Shown piece by piece: positions 15,425-23,203 of a stretch of DNA of 32,267 nucleotides (position 1 is its first letter; each line of letters opens with the position of its first letter). Under the pieces are notes generated by a model. It was not told the origin of the DNA. It did no database searches and was given only the letters and a program-made list of their open reading frames with translations. This DNA comes from Dysgonomonas sp. 521 (GTDB taxonomy: Bacteria; Bacteroidota; Bacteroidia; Bacteroidales; Dysgonomonadaceae). The position numbers were made by a program, and so were the translations under genes. The DNA is taken from NCBI RefSeq assembly GCF_010501055.1, contig NZ_QVMO01000066.1, positions 1-32,267 on the forward strand. The letters are read 5' to 3'.

Positions 15425-15958
15425 TTAAAATACAGAAGTAGAGTCAAGCATTTCTTCGCTCATCCACTTTCCCTGCGCTTTCATTACTTGTTCTATAACA
15501 TCACGGGCAACACCGTCGCCGCCATTTTTATGCGAAATATATTGTGCCACGCTTCTTATCTCCGGCGCCGCGTTGGCCGGGGCTACCGCCAGGCCTACTA
15601 CCTTCATTACCTTATAGTCGGGTAAATCATCGCCCGCGTACATTATTTCTTCGGGTTTATAACCCGTCTTACTCATATAGTGGTTCAGGTCTGTTATCTT
15701 AACGCTCGATTTCAGATACACATCTTCCACCCCCAGCCTATTGAATCGAAGGCGGATATTATCCGTATCCGCACCGGTAATAATAGCTACACCATATCCG
15801 GATTTTACGGCCAGATTAATTGCATAGCCGTCTTTTATGTTTACCATACGTATAGGTGCGCCATCAGGGGACAAAGGTATCGAATCCGGAGATAAAACAC
15901 CATCGACATCGAATATAAATGCTTTTATTTTATTTAAATCGTAATTTATAGTGCTCAT
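15425..15958 (-). CDS. kdsC: 3-deoxy-D-manno-octulosonate 8-phosphate phosphatase
   Basis: This 177-residue HAD-superfamily phosphatase removes phosphate from Kdo-8-P to give Kdo for LPS inner core synthesis. The catalytic motif is FDVDGVLSPD with nucleophile D17 and acid D19. Motif II is the Thr in IITGADT. The Lys and DD motifs follow as KSSVK and YAGDDLPDYKVM. There is no cap domain, as expected for the tetrameric KdsC type (C0 HAD). NGGDGVARDVIEQV near the C-terminus is also family-typical. It lies downstream of the DUF2520 gene, but a 194-bp inverted-repeat element separates the two, and it is followed after 16 bp by era. Confidence 0.92.
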   Translation of the reverse strand: MSTINYDLNKIKAFIFDVDGVLSPDSIPLSPDGAPIRMVNIKDGYAINLAVKSGYGVAIITGADTDNIRLRFNRLGVEDVYLKSSVKITDLNHYMSKTGYKPEEIMYAGDDLPDYKVMKVVGLAVAPANAAPEIRSVAQYISHKNGGDGVARDVIEQVMKAQGKWMSEEMLDSTSVF

Positions 15959-16006
15959 TATTCTTATTTTAGTTCTAAATCCGTGATAAAAAAATAGAAT
16001 ACAACC

Positions 16007-16200
16007 CTATATTGCCCTTACAGGGCGTAATTTCGAGAGGGTGGACTTATCCTACCCAAGGCGTTGCCATTGGGCTGTATTATATTGCCCTTTCAGGGCG
16101 TTTTGAAAATAAACAGGCTGTAAGCCTAATATATATTAGCTTGGGGCAACGCCCCAAGTAGTAATAGCTAAAGGAACTGCGCCCTGTAAGGGCAATATAG
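16007..16200. repeat. 194-bp element with perfect 21-bp terminal inverted repeats
   Basis: The left end, 16007-16027 (core TTGCCCTTACAGGGCG), is the exact reverse complement of the right end, 16180-16200. A third related block, TATTGCCCTTTCAGGGCG, sits inside at 16082-16099. An internal perfect hairpin CTTGGGGC-aac-GCCCCAAG occupies 16140-16158. Each end is itself a small hairpin (GCCCTTACAGGGC). No reading frame is convincing. It fills the gap between the DUF2520 gene and kdsC. Confidence 0.75.
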
Positions 16201-16249
16201 AAAGACCTTCAATCTTGTATGAATATTTTCTATCATATACTCGCTTTTT

Positions 16250-17011
16250 CTATTTGCTGAAACGATGGATATCCTCGCTTATCAGCTTATATATCTGTTT
16301 AATTTTTTCGTCTTCTATCAATGACAGGTGTTTGCTTATTACATTCTCGTCGTAGCGCACCGCCGGTCCGGTCTGCGCCTTTTCAGGAGATAGGGAATGT
16401 ACTTTATCGGCTGTTTCGCCAATCAGGGGCAAAGCCACATCAAACGGAAGGTTAATCTTCTCCAGAATCTGCTTTGACAAGACATACATGTGGTTCGTAA
16501 AATTACAGGCAAAGACACCCGTCAAATGCAGGTATTTACGGTCTTCGGTAGATAGTTCCGTTACCTTACCTGAAAGCTGGCTTGCAATCGCTTTCAGTAG
16601 CTGTAAACTACCCGCATCGGACGCCTCAATAAAAAATGGGACTGTGCTCCAATCGATACTCCGTTCTTTACTGAAAGTCTGGAAAGGATACAACACACCA
16701 TAACGGGATTGATAGCCCTCGAATATATCCATCGGCATACTGCCGGCTGTATGTATCCACAAACCATTATTGGAAGGCAACCGTGAAATTAATTCTGCCA
16801 GTACGGAATCTTTTACAGAAAATATGTATAAATCGGCATCGCTGATGACGGATGCTATATCTGTTACCGCAACAGCCTGCACTTCCCTTGCCAACGCTGA
16901 TGCGGACTCTATCGTGCGGCTATATACCTGTATGATATCAAATGATTTATCATACAACACGTTAGCCAACTGTGTGGCAACATTACCGGCGCCTATAAAT
17001 ACTACTTTCAT
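16250..17011 (-). CDS. Rossmann-fold, DUF2520-type oxidoreductase-like protein
   Basis: The 253-residue protein begins with a ProC-like NAD(P)-binding Rossmann fold: VVFIGAGNVATQLANVLYD (GxGxxA) followed by VYSRTIESASALA. The C-terminal helical half, from about TGVFACNFTNHMYVLSKQILEK to LSLIEDEKIKQIYKLISEDI, matches the DUF2520 dimerisation-type region. An oxidoreductase acting on a small metabolite is plausible but the substrate is unknown. The start codon overlaps the stop of the upstream membrane-protein gene by one base (TGATG), indicating translational coupling. The usual Bacteroidales partner, kdsC, follows, but after a repeat insertion. Confidence 0.82.
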   Translation of the reverse strand: MKVVFIGAGNVATQLANVLYDKSFDIIQVYSRTIESASALAREVQAVAVTDIASVISDADLYIFSVKDSVLAELISRLPSNNGLWIHTAGSMPMDIFEGYQSRYGVLYPFQTFSKERSIDWSTVPFFIEASDAGSLQLLKAIASQLSGKVTELSTEDRKYLHLTGVFACNFTNHMYVLSKQILEKINLPFDVALPLIGETADKVHSLSPEKAQTGPAVRYDENVISKHLSLIEDEKIKQIYKLISEDIHRFSK

Positions 17012-17346
17012 CAGTCTTTTTTCTTAGCGCTCAACACCATCGCAACTCCGGCAATGATAAGTAACCCGGGTACGATCAGATTAGAATAACTGTGCATCCA
17101 CCCGAAGAATGTATCTGCGTTCAGAAGTACGCCTACACCCAGAAACACCCATCCGAGAATTTTCTTTGGCTGTGTAAGTAAAAAGACAATCCCCGCGATA
17201 AGCAGAAAAGGCCCCACTCCTATCATTTTGTCCCCATAAGGGATTTTAGCTAACATGCCTAATTTGTCTAACAGGAACAAGATACCGAAAATAAGTATTG
17301 TAATCCCGTACGATAAGCGGTCGTTCGATTTATTATTTGTTGCCAT
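17011..17346 (-). CDS. Small membrane protein, DUF5668/LiaF-N-like
   Basis: The 111-residue integral membrane protein has about four hydrophobic segments: SYGITILIFGILFLLDKLGML, VGPFLLIAGIVFLL, ILGWVFLGVGVLLNADTFF and LIVPGLLIIAGVAMVLSA. They are separated by short basic or polar turns (QPKK, KKKD at the C-terminus). This pattern is typical of the LiaI/LiaF-like transmembrane region (DUF5668). No enzymatic motif is present. It starts 3 bp after the nitroreductase gene ends and overlaps the DUF2520 gene start, so the three form a tight operon. Its role is unknown; relatives take part in envelope stress sensing in other phyla. Confidence 0.7.
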   Translation of the reverse strand: MATNNKSNDRLSYGITILIFGILFLLDKLGMLAKIPYGDKMIGVGPFLLIAGIVFLLTQPKKILGWVFLGVGVLLNADTFFGWMHSYSNLIVPGLLIIAGVAMVLSAKKKD

Positions 17347-17349
17347 ACG

Positions 17350-17898
17350 TTATTCAGCTAACTGGTCTATATTAAATTTTCCTATATGTACTTTTTCCCA
17401 TCGCAGTTTATCTTCATCCACAGGCGGACGTACCTGCGCTTTATTCCCTAATGCCACAACAGACAATACCTGCAACTGCATCGGTATATCAAACAGATCG
17501 CGAATATAATCGCCGGAAGAGACCTCTTCCTCCGTATAACGTTCGCGTATCTGTATCCAGCAACTGCCCAGTCCTAAATCTTCGGCCTGTAGCTGCATCA
17601 TAATAGAGGCTACAGAAGCATCTTCTATCCATACATCGCTCGTCAGCGGGTCTGCCAATACTATTACAGCCAGAACGCATCCTTCGATGGGTTTGCTTCC
17701 TGACTTCTTGCATAAAGACAGTTTACGAAGCATCTCCTTATCTTCAACTAACAAAAATTGCCACGGTTCTTTACCCTTCGATGAGGGAGACATCAGTGCA
17801 GCCCTCAGGATAGTTCCTACCTGTTCGGCTTTAAGTGGTTCGTCTGTGAATTTACGTGTACTACGACGATTTGTTATTAAGCTATGAAAATCAACCAT
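17350..17898 (-). CDS. Nitroreductase family FMN protein
   Basis: The 182-residue protein has the nitroreductase FMN fold: RRSTRKFTDEPLKAEQVGTILRAALMSPSSKGKEPWQFLLVED at the N-terminus (Arg/Ser FMN-phosphate contacts in NRRSTRKF), ASVASIMMQLQAEDLGLGSCWIQI in the middle, and a C-terminal VVALGNKAQVRPPVDEDKL. It is a single-domain, short form. It probably reduces a quinone, nitro compound or flavin using NAD(P)H, with substrate unknown. It is the promoter-proximal gene of the nitroreductase-DUF5668-DUF2520 operon. The upstream DNA is filled with repeats, and no TAnnTTTG box is evident within 60 bp. Confidence 0.85.
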   Translation of the reverse strand: MVDFHSLITNRRSTRKFTDEPLKAEQVGTILRAALMSPSSKGKEPWQFLLVEDKEMLRKLSLCKKSGSKPIEGCVLAVIVLADPLTSDVWIEDASVASIMMQLQAEDLGLGSCWIQIRERYTEEEVSSGDYIRDLFDIPMQLQVLSVVALGNKAQVRPPVDEDKLRWEKVHIGKFNIDQLAE

Positions 17899-17948
17899 GT
17901 AGGAAGAAACAATTATGAATTATAAATTATGAGTTGGCTGTAAATTGT

Positions 17949-18000
17949 TAAAAAGTAACAAAGGTAACAGCTTTTATATACTTTATATCTGTGACTTTTT
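17949..18000. repeat. AAAAGTAACA-type inverted repeat, copy 3
   Basis: It starts AAAAAGTAACAAAGGTAACA and ends TGTGACTTTTTT, an imperfect foldback of about 50 bp immediately upstream of the nitroreductase operon. Confidence 0.6.
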
Positions 18001-18066
18001 TAAAACCACGGAGTAACGAGTAACACGGAGTTTATTCTTTCAGCTCTTTTTTATATTCATGATTTC

Positions 18067-18120
18067 AAAAAAAGTGACAAAAGTGACACCTTTTTACATA
18101 CTTCTTTTCTGTTACTTTTT
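18067..18120. repeat. AAAAGTGACAAAAGTGACA repeat, copy 4
   Basis: AAAAAGTGACAAAAGTGACA begins the unit and TGTTACTTTTT ends it. It is nearly identical in its first 19 bases to copies 2 and 5. Confidence 0.7.
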
Positions 18121-18327
18121 ACTTGACAATAAATATTACTATGATTCACCCCCTCGCCCTTTGGGCACTCCCGGCCCCACCCAAAAAGAGAAGGAGAAGC
18201 GAGGAGAGAGTCGCAAAGCGGGGGACAGATGCCGTTTCGCCCGCCAGGCGCTCTTCCCTTTTGATAAAGGGAAGTACCCAAAGGGGGAAGGGTTAGAGCT
18301 AATATATAAATTTTTGTCATGTACTGT
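18119..18327. repeat. Element with TACATGACAAAAATT-type ends
   Basis: The right end AAATTTTTGTCATGTACTGT (18308-18327) is the same as the right end of the element at 23037-23173. A degenerate left counterpart, TACTTGACAATAAATATT, starts near 18121. The interior is a C/G-rich foldback (CACCCCCTCGCCCTTTGGG near the left, CCCAAAGGGGGAAGGG near the right). An open frame reads through it on either strand, but only because the repeat lacks stops; I do not call a gene. Confidence 0.5.
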
Positions 18328-18436
18328 CATCAATCTTCTATATTATAGCCAAGATTCTAAGTCCGCAAAGTGGGCTTATATGCATAACCACAGGTTTTAC
18401 CCGTAGTTATCCATCTTTAGAAACTGTTTAAATCTA

Positions 18437-18471
18437 TAACCCTTGATTCGCATATATAATAGATAATTTTA
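18437..18471. repeat. Solo end of the 4425-4661 element
   Basis: TAACCCTTGATTCGCATATA followed by ATAGATAATTTTA repeats 4628-4661 with a 2-nt difference, without the rest of the element. Just upstream, AACTGTTTAAAT resembles half of a MITE end. The rest of 17899-18526 holds no gene. Confidence 0.6.
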
Positions 18472-18526
18472 CAGAGATAAAATAACATCTTTAGAAAATC
18501 CGGATTTACAGCGGAGCAACTTCAAA

Positions 18527-19906
18527 TTACCTGCGGGTCAGTGCTTCTACTTCCGCTTCGAGTTCCGTTACAGACTTCACTCCTTCCGTACTGCTCTTTC
18601 TCAGCAATATATTCAGTGTCTGCATAATAAGCTTAAGGTCTAAAGCGTAAGAGTAGCCATTTATATATAAAAGATCGTATTTCAATTTATCCCGTGCAGA
18701 TGTGTTATATTTTCCCTGTACCTGAGCAAGCCCCGTAAGCCCCGCTTTTACCCTGTGGCGCAGGTTATATTCGGGCATTTCTTCACAGAACTGTTCTACA
18801 AAGAAAGGCCGCTCGGGACGTGGCCCTACTATACTCATATCGCCAATCAGTATATTATAAATCTGAGGTATCTCGTCCAACCTTGTGGCACGCAGGAAAC
18901 GCCCTAACTTTGTTATCCGTTTATCTGTTTCCTGTGCTAAGACGGGACCTGACATCGCCTCGGCATTTTCTACCATTGTACGGAATTTATATATTTTAAA
19001 CAGCCGGTTGTCGCGTGTTACACGTTCCTGTACATAAAAGGCCGTACCTCCGCTTATCTTCAACGCAAGATAAACAAAGACGAATGGAACGGCAAATAAG
19101 ATTAATGCCAGACTGCTCAGGAATACATCCGTTACCCGTTTGAGGAACTCGTTACTCTGCCCCAGCCCCAATTCCCTTACATCAAGTACAGGCGAGTCGT
19201 CGATCTGAAGGAAATTCGCGTTAAATTGCAAAATCTCGGAGTTCTTAGGCTGATACAAGACCGTGCGGTCACGCTCTAAGCAGTATAATATGACGGTTTG
19301 TTTCTTTTCTTCGTTCACATCTTCTGTGATAAAGGTTATATCACATTCGTTGATATAATTATATACATTCGGATGATCGGGCGTGCAAACATGCTTTAGG
19401 TTAGACCACATGCCCTTTGCCTCCAGAAGCTTATACGCCAGAGGCTGCGATTTCTCATAACCGATAACCAGTACGGATTTTCCCTTGTTCAGCCGAAAGT
19501 ACATCCTGTTGGCAAAGAAGTGCCAAAAGGTAATGACCACTATTTGTATAGCAAAGGCTGTTAACAGGATACTTCGGGGGAAAGCAAATTCACGGGCAAG
19601 GAAACTTATCGCCATTGTACCGAACAACAGGGATATGACAACAAGAAAGACCGTATAGCCTATACCCATCAACGAAAAGTCTTTCGGCTTATCCAGTTCA
19701 AAGACATGGCTCAGGATAAGATAACAGATACCTATATATGGCCAAATGGCAATAAAGGCAAACCAGTTTTCTGAAAAGTTATCAAGAGTATCTTTAAAAA
19801 GGTAAAAAGACCAGATAATAGTACCGTATACAATAGCCAAATCGAACAAAGGGATCAGAATCTTCAATCCTTTGTATCCGAATAATTTTTCTAGAAATCT
19901 ATTCAT
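18527..19906 (-). CDS. Polyprenyl-phosphate sugar-1-phosphate transferase
   Basis: This 459-residue membrane enzyme of the WbaP/EpsL type transfers a sugar-1-phosphate to undecaprenyl phosphate, the first step of exopolysaccharide or O-antigen repeat synthesis. The N-terminal half has about four to five membrane helices (LFDLAIVYGTIIWSFYLF, FAFIAIWPYIGICYLIL, YTVFLVVISLLFGTMAIS, LLTAFAIQIVVITFWHFF) and a CoA-binding-like soluble stretch. Another helix near residue 265 precedes the catalytic domain: FYVQERVTRDNRLFKIYKFRTM, LRATRLDEIPQIYNIL, GDMSIVGPRPERPFF, and RVKAGLTGLAQVQGKY. ATG at 19906 (MNRFLEKLFGYKG) is preferred over a TTG ten codons upstream. No other polysaccharide genes are nearby, so it is an orphan initiating transferase. 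Confidence 0.9.
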   Translation of the reverse strand: MNRFLEKLFGYKGLKILIPLFDLAIVYGTIIWSFYLFKDTLDNFSENWFAFIAIWPYIGICYLILSHVFELDKPKDFSLMGIGYTVFLVVISLLFGTMAISFLAREFAFPRSILLTAFAIQIVVITFWHFFANRMYFRLNKGKSVLVIGYEKSQPLAYKLLEAKGMWSNLKHVCTPDHPNVYNYINECDITFITEDVNEEKKQTVILYCLERDRTVLYQPKNSEILQFNANFLQIDDSPVLDVRELGLGQSNEFLKRVTDVFLSSLALILFAVPFVFVYLALKISGGTAFYVQERVTRDNRLFKIYKFRTMVENAEAMSGPVLAQETDKRITKLGRFLRATRLDEIPQIYNILIGDMSIVGPRPERPFFVEQFCEEMPEYNLRHRVKAGLTGLAQVQGKYNTSARDKLKYDLLYINGYSYALDLKLIMQTLNILLRKSSTEGVKSVTELEAEVEALTRR

Positions 19907-19939
19907 TCTGTTGAGTATATTATTCTCTCCGGGCAATAA

Positions 19940-20150
19940 GAACCTGTTTAAATTTTACCAAAATATTTTATTATAGACCTCCTTCATTCATTTTCAGTCT
20001 CTTTTTGGCTATTTTTTTCATTCTCTCAGTTCAAATAGCCCGCTATTATCACTTCGAGGAAGAACCAGCGGTCACAGGAGCGAAGCGTATGTAAAAAACT
20101 ATCTCAAAAATAGTTCTGAAAATTTGAACGAATAAAATTTAAATAGGCTC
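19940..20150. mobile_element. MITE-like element A (CTGTTTAAATTTTA family)
   Basis: The ends are GAACCTGTTTAAATTTTA (from 19940) and TAAAATTTAAATAGGCTC (20133-20150), inverted with two mismatches, flanked by TAA on both sides (19937-19939 and 20151-20153). The interior contains ATAGCCCGCTATTATC, also found inverted in copy C. At 211 bp it has no coding capacity. It ends 7 bp from the topA stop, filling the spacer to the sugar transferase gene. Confidence 0.8.
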
Positions 20151-20159
20151 TAAATAATG

Positions 20160-22496
20160 CTACTTTTTCTTCGTTTTTCCCTTTGCTTTAGTCGCAGGTT
20201 TTTCATCCGTTGACTTTATTATCTTCATTGCAGCTTCAAAATCCAAACTTTCGGGGGCTGTACCTTTAGGTATCTTGTAATTAGTCTTCTTATATGCAAT
20301 GTATGGCCCATACCGCCCGTTCAAAACCTGTAAGTCTGTATCTTCTGTAAAACTCTTAATCAATTTTTCAGCATCTTTCTTCCGCTTATCTTCTATTAAC
20401 GGAATCGCACTATCCAGATCTACTCCGAATGGATCGTATCCTTTCGGCAAAGATATAAATTTTCCGTCATGTTTTATATACGGGCCAAATCTACCTGTGC
20501 CTACACTTACTTCTTTTCCTTCGAAATCGCCTATCGAACGAGGGAGTTCAAATAATTTCAATGCCTCTTCCAAGGTAATGGTAGTTATAGACTGTGATTT
20601 TTGCAAACTGGCAAACAATGGTTTCTCATCCTCATCCTGCACGCCAATCTGCGCCATTGGGCCGAAACGCCCGATCTTTACAGATACCTGACGCCCTGTC
20701 TTCGGGTCTGTACCAAGTATGCGCTCGCCTACCTTATGGTCAGTCTGTGTATTTGTGGCCGACTCCACCACAGGGTGGAATACCTTGTAGAATTTATCAA
20801 TCAGTTTTGTCCAGTTTTCCTCGCCGTCAGCGACCTGGTCAAATTCTTTTTCTACTGTTGCTGTGAAATTATAATCCAGAATATCAGGGAAATACTCGGT
20901 AAGGAAGTCATTTACCACCATCCCGGTATCTGTAGGGATGAGTTTGCCCTTATCCGCTCCTGTTATTTCGGTCTTTTCGGCATCGGCAACTTTTCCTTTC
21001 TTCAAAGTCAGCACATTGTATTTACGTTCTGTTCCTTCCAGATTTGCTTTCTCTACATATTCACGGTTCTGTATCGTAGAAATAGTAGGCGCATACGTCG
21101 ACGGACGCCCTATGCCCAGTTCTTCCAGTTTACGTACCAACGCTGCCTCGCTATAACGGCTCGGACGCTGCGTAAATCTTTCTGTAGCTGTAGTTTCCTG
21201 CATATCCAAGGTTTCCTGTACTTTTACCGGAGGCAACAGGCCGGTTTCGTTATCGAGACTCTCATCATCGGTGCCTTCGAGATATACGTGCAGGAACCCG
21301 TCAAACTTGATGACTTCGCCCACTGCCGTAAATTTCATGTTCTTTTCGTTGGATATTCCTACGGTAACAGTAGTTTTCTCCAGCTCGGCATCAGCCATCT
21401 GGGAGGCAATAGTCCTTTTCCAGATGAGATCGTACAGTTTCTTTTCCTGGGCTGTACCCGAAACGGCATGCTCGTTTATATATGTAGGACGGATAGCCTC
21501 GTGAGCTTCCTGCGCCCCTTTTGCCTTGGTTGTGAAATGACGTACTTTGGAATACTGTTTGCCATACTCCGATTCAACTTCATTCCTTGTTGTATTGATT
21601 GCCAGACTAGACAGGTTGACCGAATCGGTACGCATATATGTTATCTTACCCGATTCGTATAGCTTCTGTGCAACCATCATCGTCAGCGAAACCGGAAAAC
21701 CCAACTTGCGCGAGGCCTCCTGCTGAAGGGTTGAAGTGGTAAACGGAGCAGCCGGAGATTTTTTCACAGGCTTTGTTTCCACATCTTCTACTTTGAAGTT
21801 CGCTTCTTTCAGCTTTTCCAGAAACTGTAATGCTTCTTCTTTTGTTTTCAGGCGTTTGTTCAGTTCCGTCTTTATCTCATATTGGGAACCGTTCTCCTCC
21901 TTTGTAAATATAGCGACAATCCGGTATGAGGCTTCAGATTTAAAATTCTGAATCTCACGCTCGCGTTCTACAATCAGCCTTACGGCTACAGATTGCACGC
22001 GCCCCGCGGATAATGCCGGTTTTACTTTGCGCCATAATACAGGCGACAATTCGAACCCCACAATACGGTCGAGCACACGGCGTGCCTGTTGTGCGTCTAC
22101 AAGGTTTACATCTATCTTGCGCGGGTTTTCTATAGCATGAAGAATCGCGTCTTTAGTAATTTCATGGAAAGCGATTCTTCTGGTTTTATTTTCATCAAGT
22201 TTCAGGGTTTTATACAAGTGCCACGATATGGCTTCCCCTTCGCGGTCTTCATCGGAAGCCAGCCATACAATGTCTGCTTCTTTTGCCGCTTTCTTGAGTT
22301 CGTCTACGACTTTTTTCTTGTCCGACGGTATTTCATATATAGGTGTATAGTTGTTCTCCATGTCTATACCCAAATCCTTCTTTTTCAGGTCTCTGATATG
22401 CCCATAACTGGACATTACTTTAAAATCTTTACCTAAAAATTTCTCGATAGTTTTGGCTTTCGCCGGAGACTCAACAATAACTAAATTTTTTTGCAT
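20160..22496 (-). CDS. topA: DNA topoisomerase I
   Basis: This 778-residue type IA topoisomerase relaxes negative supercoils. The N-terminal Toprim domain begins NLVIVESPAKAKTIEKFLG and holds WLASDEDREGEAISWHL (acidic metal triad). The active-site Tyr is in ITYMRTDS at about residue 287. The C-terminus has three topoisomerase C-terminal repeats (GRFGPMAQIG, TGRFGPYIKHDGKFISLPKG, NGRYGPYIAYKKTNYKIPKG) instead of the zinc ribbons of the E. coli enzyme, then a Lys-rich tail ending KTKKK. The ATG at 22496 is chosen over a TTG four codons upstream. A hairpin (22522-22551) and a TACTTTTG box (22572-22579, minus) lie upstream. It is probably monocistronic. Confidence 0.97.
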   Translation of the reverse strand: MQKNLVIVESPAKAKTIEKFLGKDFKVMSSYGHIRDLKKKDLGIDMENNYTPIYEIPSDKKKVVDELKKAAKEADIVWLASDEDREGEAISWHLYKTLKLDENKTRRIAFHEITKDAILHAIENPRKIDVNLVDAQQARRVLDRIVGFELSPVLWRKVKPALSAGRVQSVAVRLIVEREREIQNFKSEASYRIVAIFTKEENGSQYEIKTELNKRLKTKEEALQFLEKLKEANFKVEDVETKPVKKSPAAPFTTSTLQQEASRKLGFPVSLTMMVAQKLYESGKITYMRTDSVNLSSLAINTTRNEVESEYGKQYSKVRHFTTKAKGAQEAHEAIRPTYINEHAVSGTAQEKKLYDLIWKRTIASQMADAELEKTTVTVGISNEKNMKFTAVGEVIKFDGFLHVYLEGTDDESLDNETGLLPPVKVQETLDMQETTATERFTQRPSRYSEAALVRKLEELGIGRPSTYAPTISTIQNREYVEKANLEGTERKYNVLTLKKGKVADAEKTEITGADKGKLIPTDTGMVVNDFLTEYFPDILDYNFTATVEKEFDQVADGEENWTKLIDKFYKVFHPVVESATNTQTDHKVGERILGTDPKTGRQVSVKIGRFGPMAQIGVQDEDEKPLFASLQKSQSITTITLEEALKLFELPRSIGDFEGKEVSVGTGRFGPYIKHDGKFISLPKGYDPFGVDLDSAIPLIEDKRKKDAEKLIKSFTEDTDLQVLNGRYGPYIAYKKTNYKIPKGTAPESLDFEAAMKIIKSTDEKPATKAKGKTKKK

Positions 22497-22521
22497 ATAA
22501 TCAATCAAGGCTTGTGTTTCA

Positions 22522-22551
22522 TATTCAAATGACCTAACTCACATTTGAATA
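22522..22551 (-). promoter_or_regulatory. Hairpin in the topA leader
   Basis: TATTCAAATG (22522-22531) pairs perfectly with CATTTGAATA (22542-22551). It lies 26 nt upstream of the topA ATG, within the predicted leader. No T-run follows on the minus strand, so it is more likely structural or regulatory than a terminator. Confidence 0.4.
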
Positions 22552-22571
22552 ATCTATTCTCTTTCGAACGG

Positions 22572-22579
22572 CAAAAGTA
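22572..22579 (-). promoter_or_regulatory. Promoter -7 box for topA
   Basis: The minus strand reads TACTTTTG, a perfect TAnnTTTG match followed by CCG, 76 bp before the topA ATG. The predicted transcript starts near 22565 and would include the hairpin at 22522-22551. Confidence 0.55.
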
Positions 22580-22695
22580 GTGATTTTGTTTTAAAAAGCA
22601 GAATAAAAACAATTTTAAAGTCTTTATCTTATATTTTTTTGACTTGAAAATCAATAAAAAAGCCTCAAAAGTAAAAATATTCCAAGGCTCCCTTA

Positions 22696-22889
22696 GAGTC
22701 TGTTTAAATTTTAGCGAAAATTTTTATTACAGGTTCACGTCAATAGTTCTTAGCAATTTTTTTATGCTCTTTTTAGCGTCTTTTCCCCTTTTTACTCTTG
22801 GTTTAGCCCGCTAAACCGGCTAGCAAAAATGATAAAATACATCTAAAAATAGCTATAAAAAAGATTTGCTATAAAATTTAAACAGACTC
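22696..22889. mobile_element. MITE-like element B (CTGTTTAAATTTTA family)
   Basis: The ends are GAGTCTGTTTAAATTTTA (22696-22713) and its exact reverse complement (22872-22889), flanked by TTA on both sides (22693-22695, 22890-22892). The interior has the family's GGTTTAGCCCGCTAAACC foldback but is otherwise diverged from copies A and C. It is 194 bp long and non-coding. Confidence 0.82.
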
Positions 22890-23037
22890 TTATAACAATA
22901 ATTCGGTAAGTTTTTATATATGACTGATAATCAAATTATTATAAAATACGACCCGGTTTAACTAAATGACTTATAATCAAGACATTGTCATTTTAAAAAT
23001 ACCGAGAATTCAAAAATTTAACGGACTATTGTTATAA
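22890..23037. repeat. Inverted-repeat element abutting MITE B
   Basis: TTATAACAATA (22890-22900) mirrors TATTGTTATAA (23027-23037). Just inside, AATTCGGTA mirrors TACCGAGAATT with a 2-nt gap. The element is 148 bp, AT-rich and non-coding. It lies between MITE B and the TACATGACAAAA element, so three elements sit end to end. Confidence 0.55.
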
Positions 23038-23173
23038 GTACATGACAAAATTTTACATCCTGCTGTAGGGGCATCCCCTTGTGGGTGCCCGTAAACGATG
23101 ACAAGCGGGCAGGGACAAGCCACTGCCCCTACATCGTCTCCAAATTGTGTTTGAATAATTTTTGTCATGTACT
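23037..23173. repeat. TACATGACAAAA inverted-repeat element
   Basis: AGTACATGACAAAATTTT (from 23037) mirrors AATTTTTGTCATGTACT (23157-23173). Nested inside are TGTAGGGGCA (23063) and TGCCCCTACA (23124). The right end matches 18308-18327. It is a 137-bp non-coding element. With its two neighbours it accounts for most of the gene-free stretch 22497-23201. Confidence 0.65.
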
Positions 23174-23183
23174 GTGCAGACTC

Positions 23184-23203
23184 TTATAAGTTGAAAATAT
23201 TCT
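23184..23203. repeat. 20-bp direct repeat at the 3' end of the 358-residue gene
   Basis: TTATAAGTTGAAAATATTCT occurs here, spanning the stop codon of the minus-strand gene, and again at 23263-23282 within its coding sequence, 79 bp apart. It suggests a local duplication or a tail replacement. Confidence 0.75.

Noticed and set aside
18059..18406. Open frames on both strands through the C/G-rich repeat
   Set aside because: They arise because the inverted repeat lacks stop codons; the translations have no domain and change character at the repeat ends.
20601..21662. Long open frame (353 codons) on the plus strand opposite topA
   Set aside because: It is a shadow of the topA coding sequence: no recognisable domain, biased Cys/Phe/Arg composition, and topA is unmistakable in the other strand.
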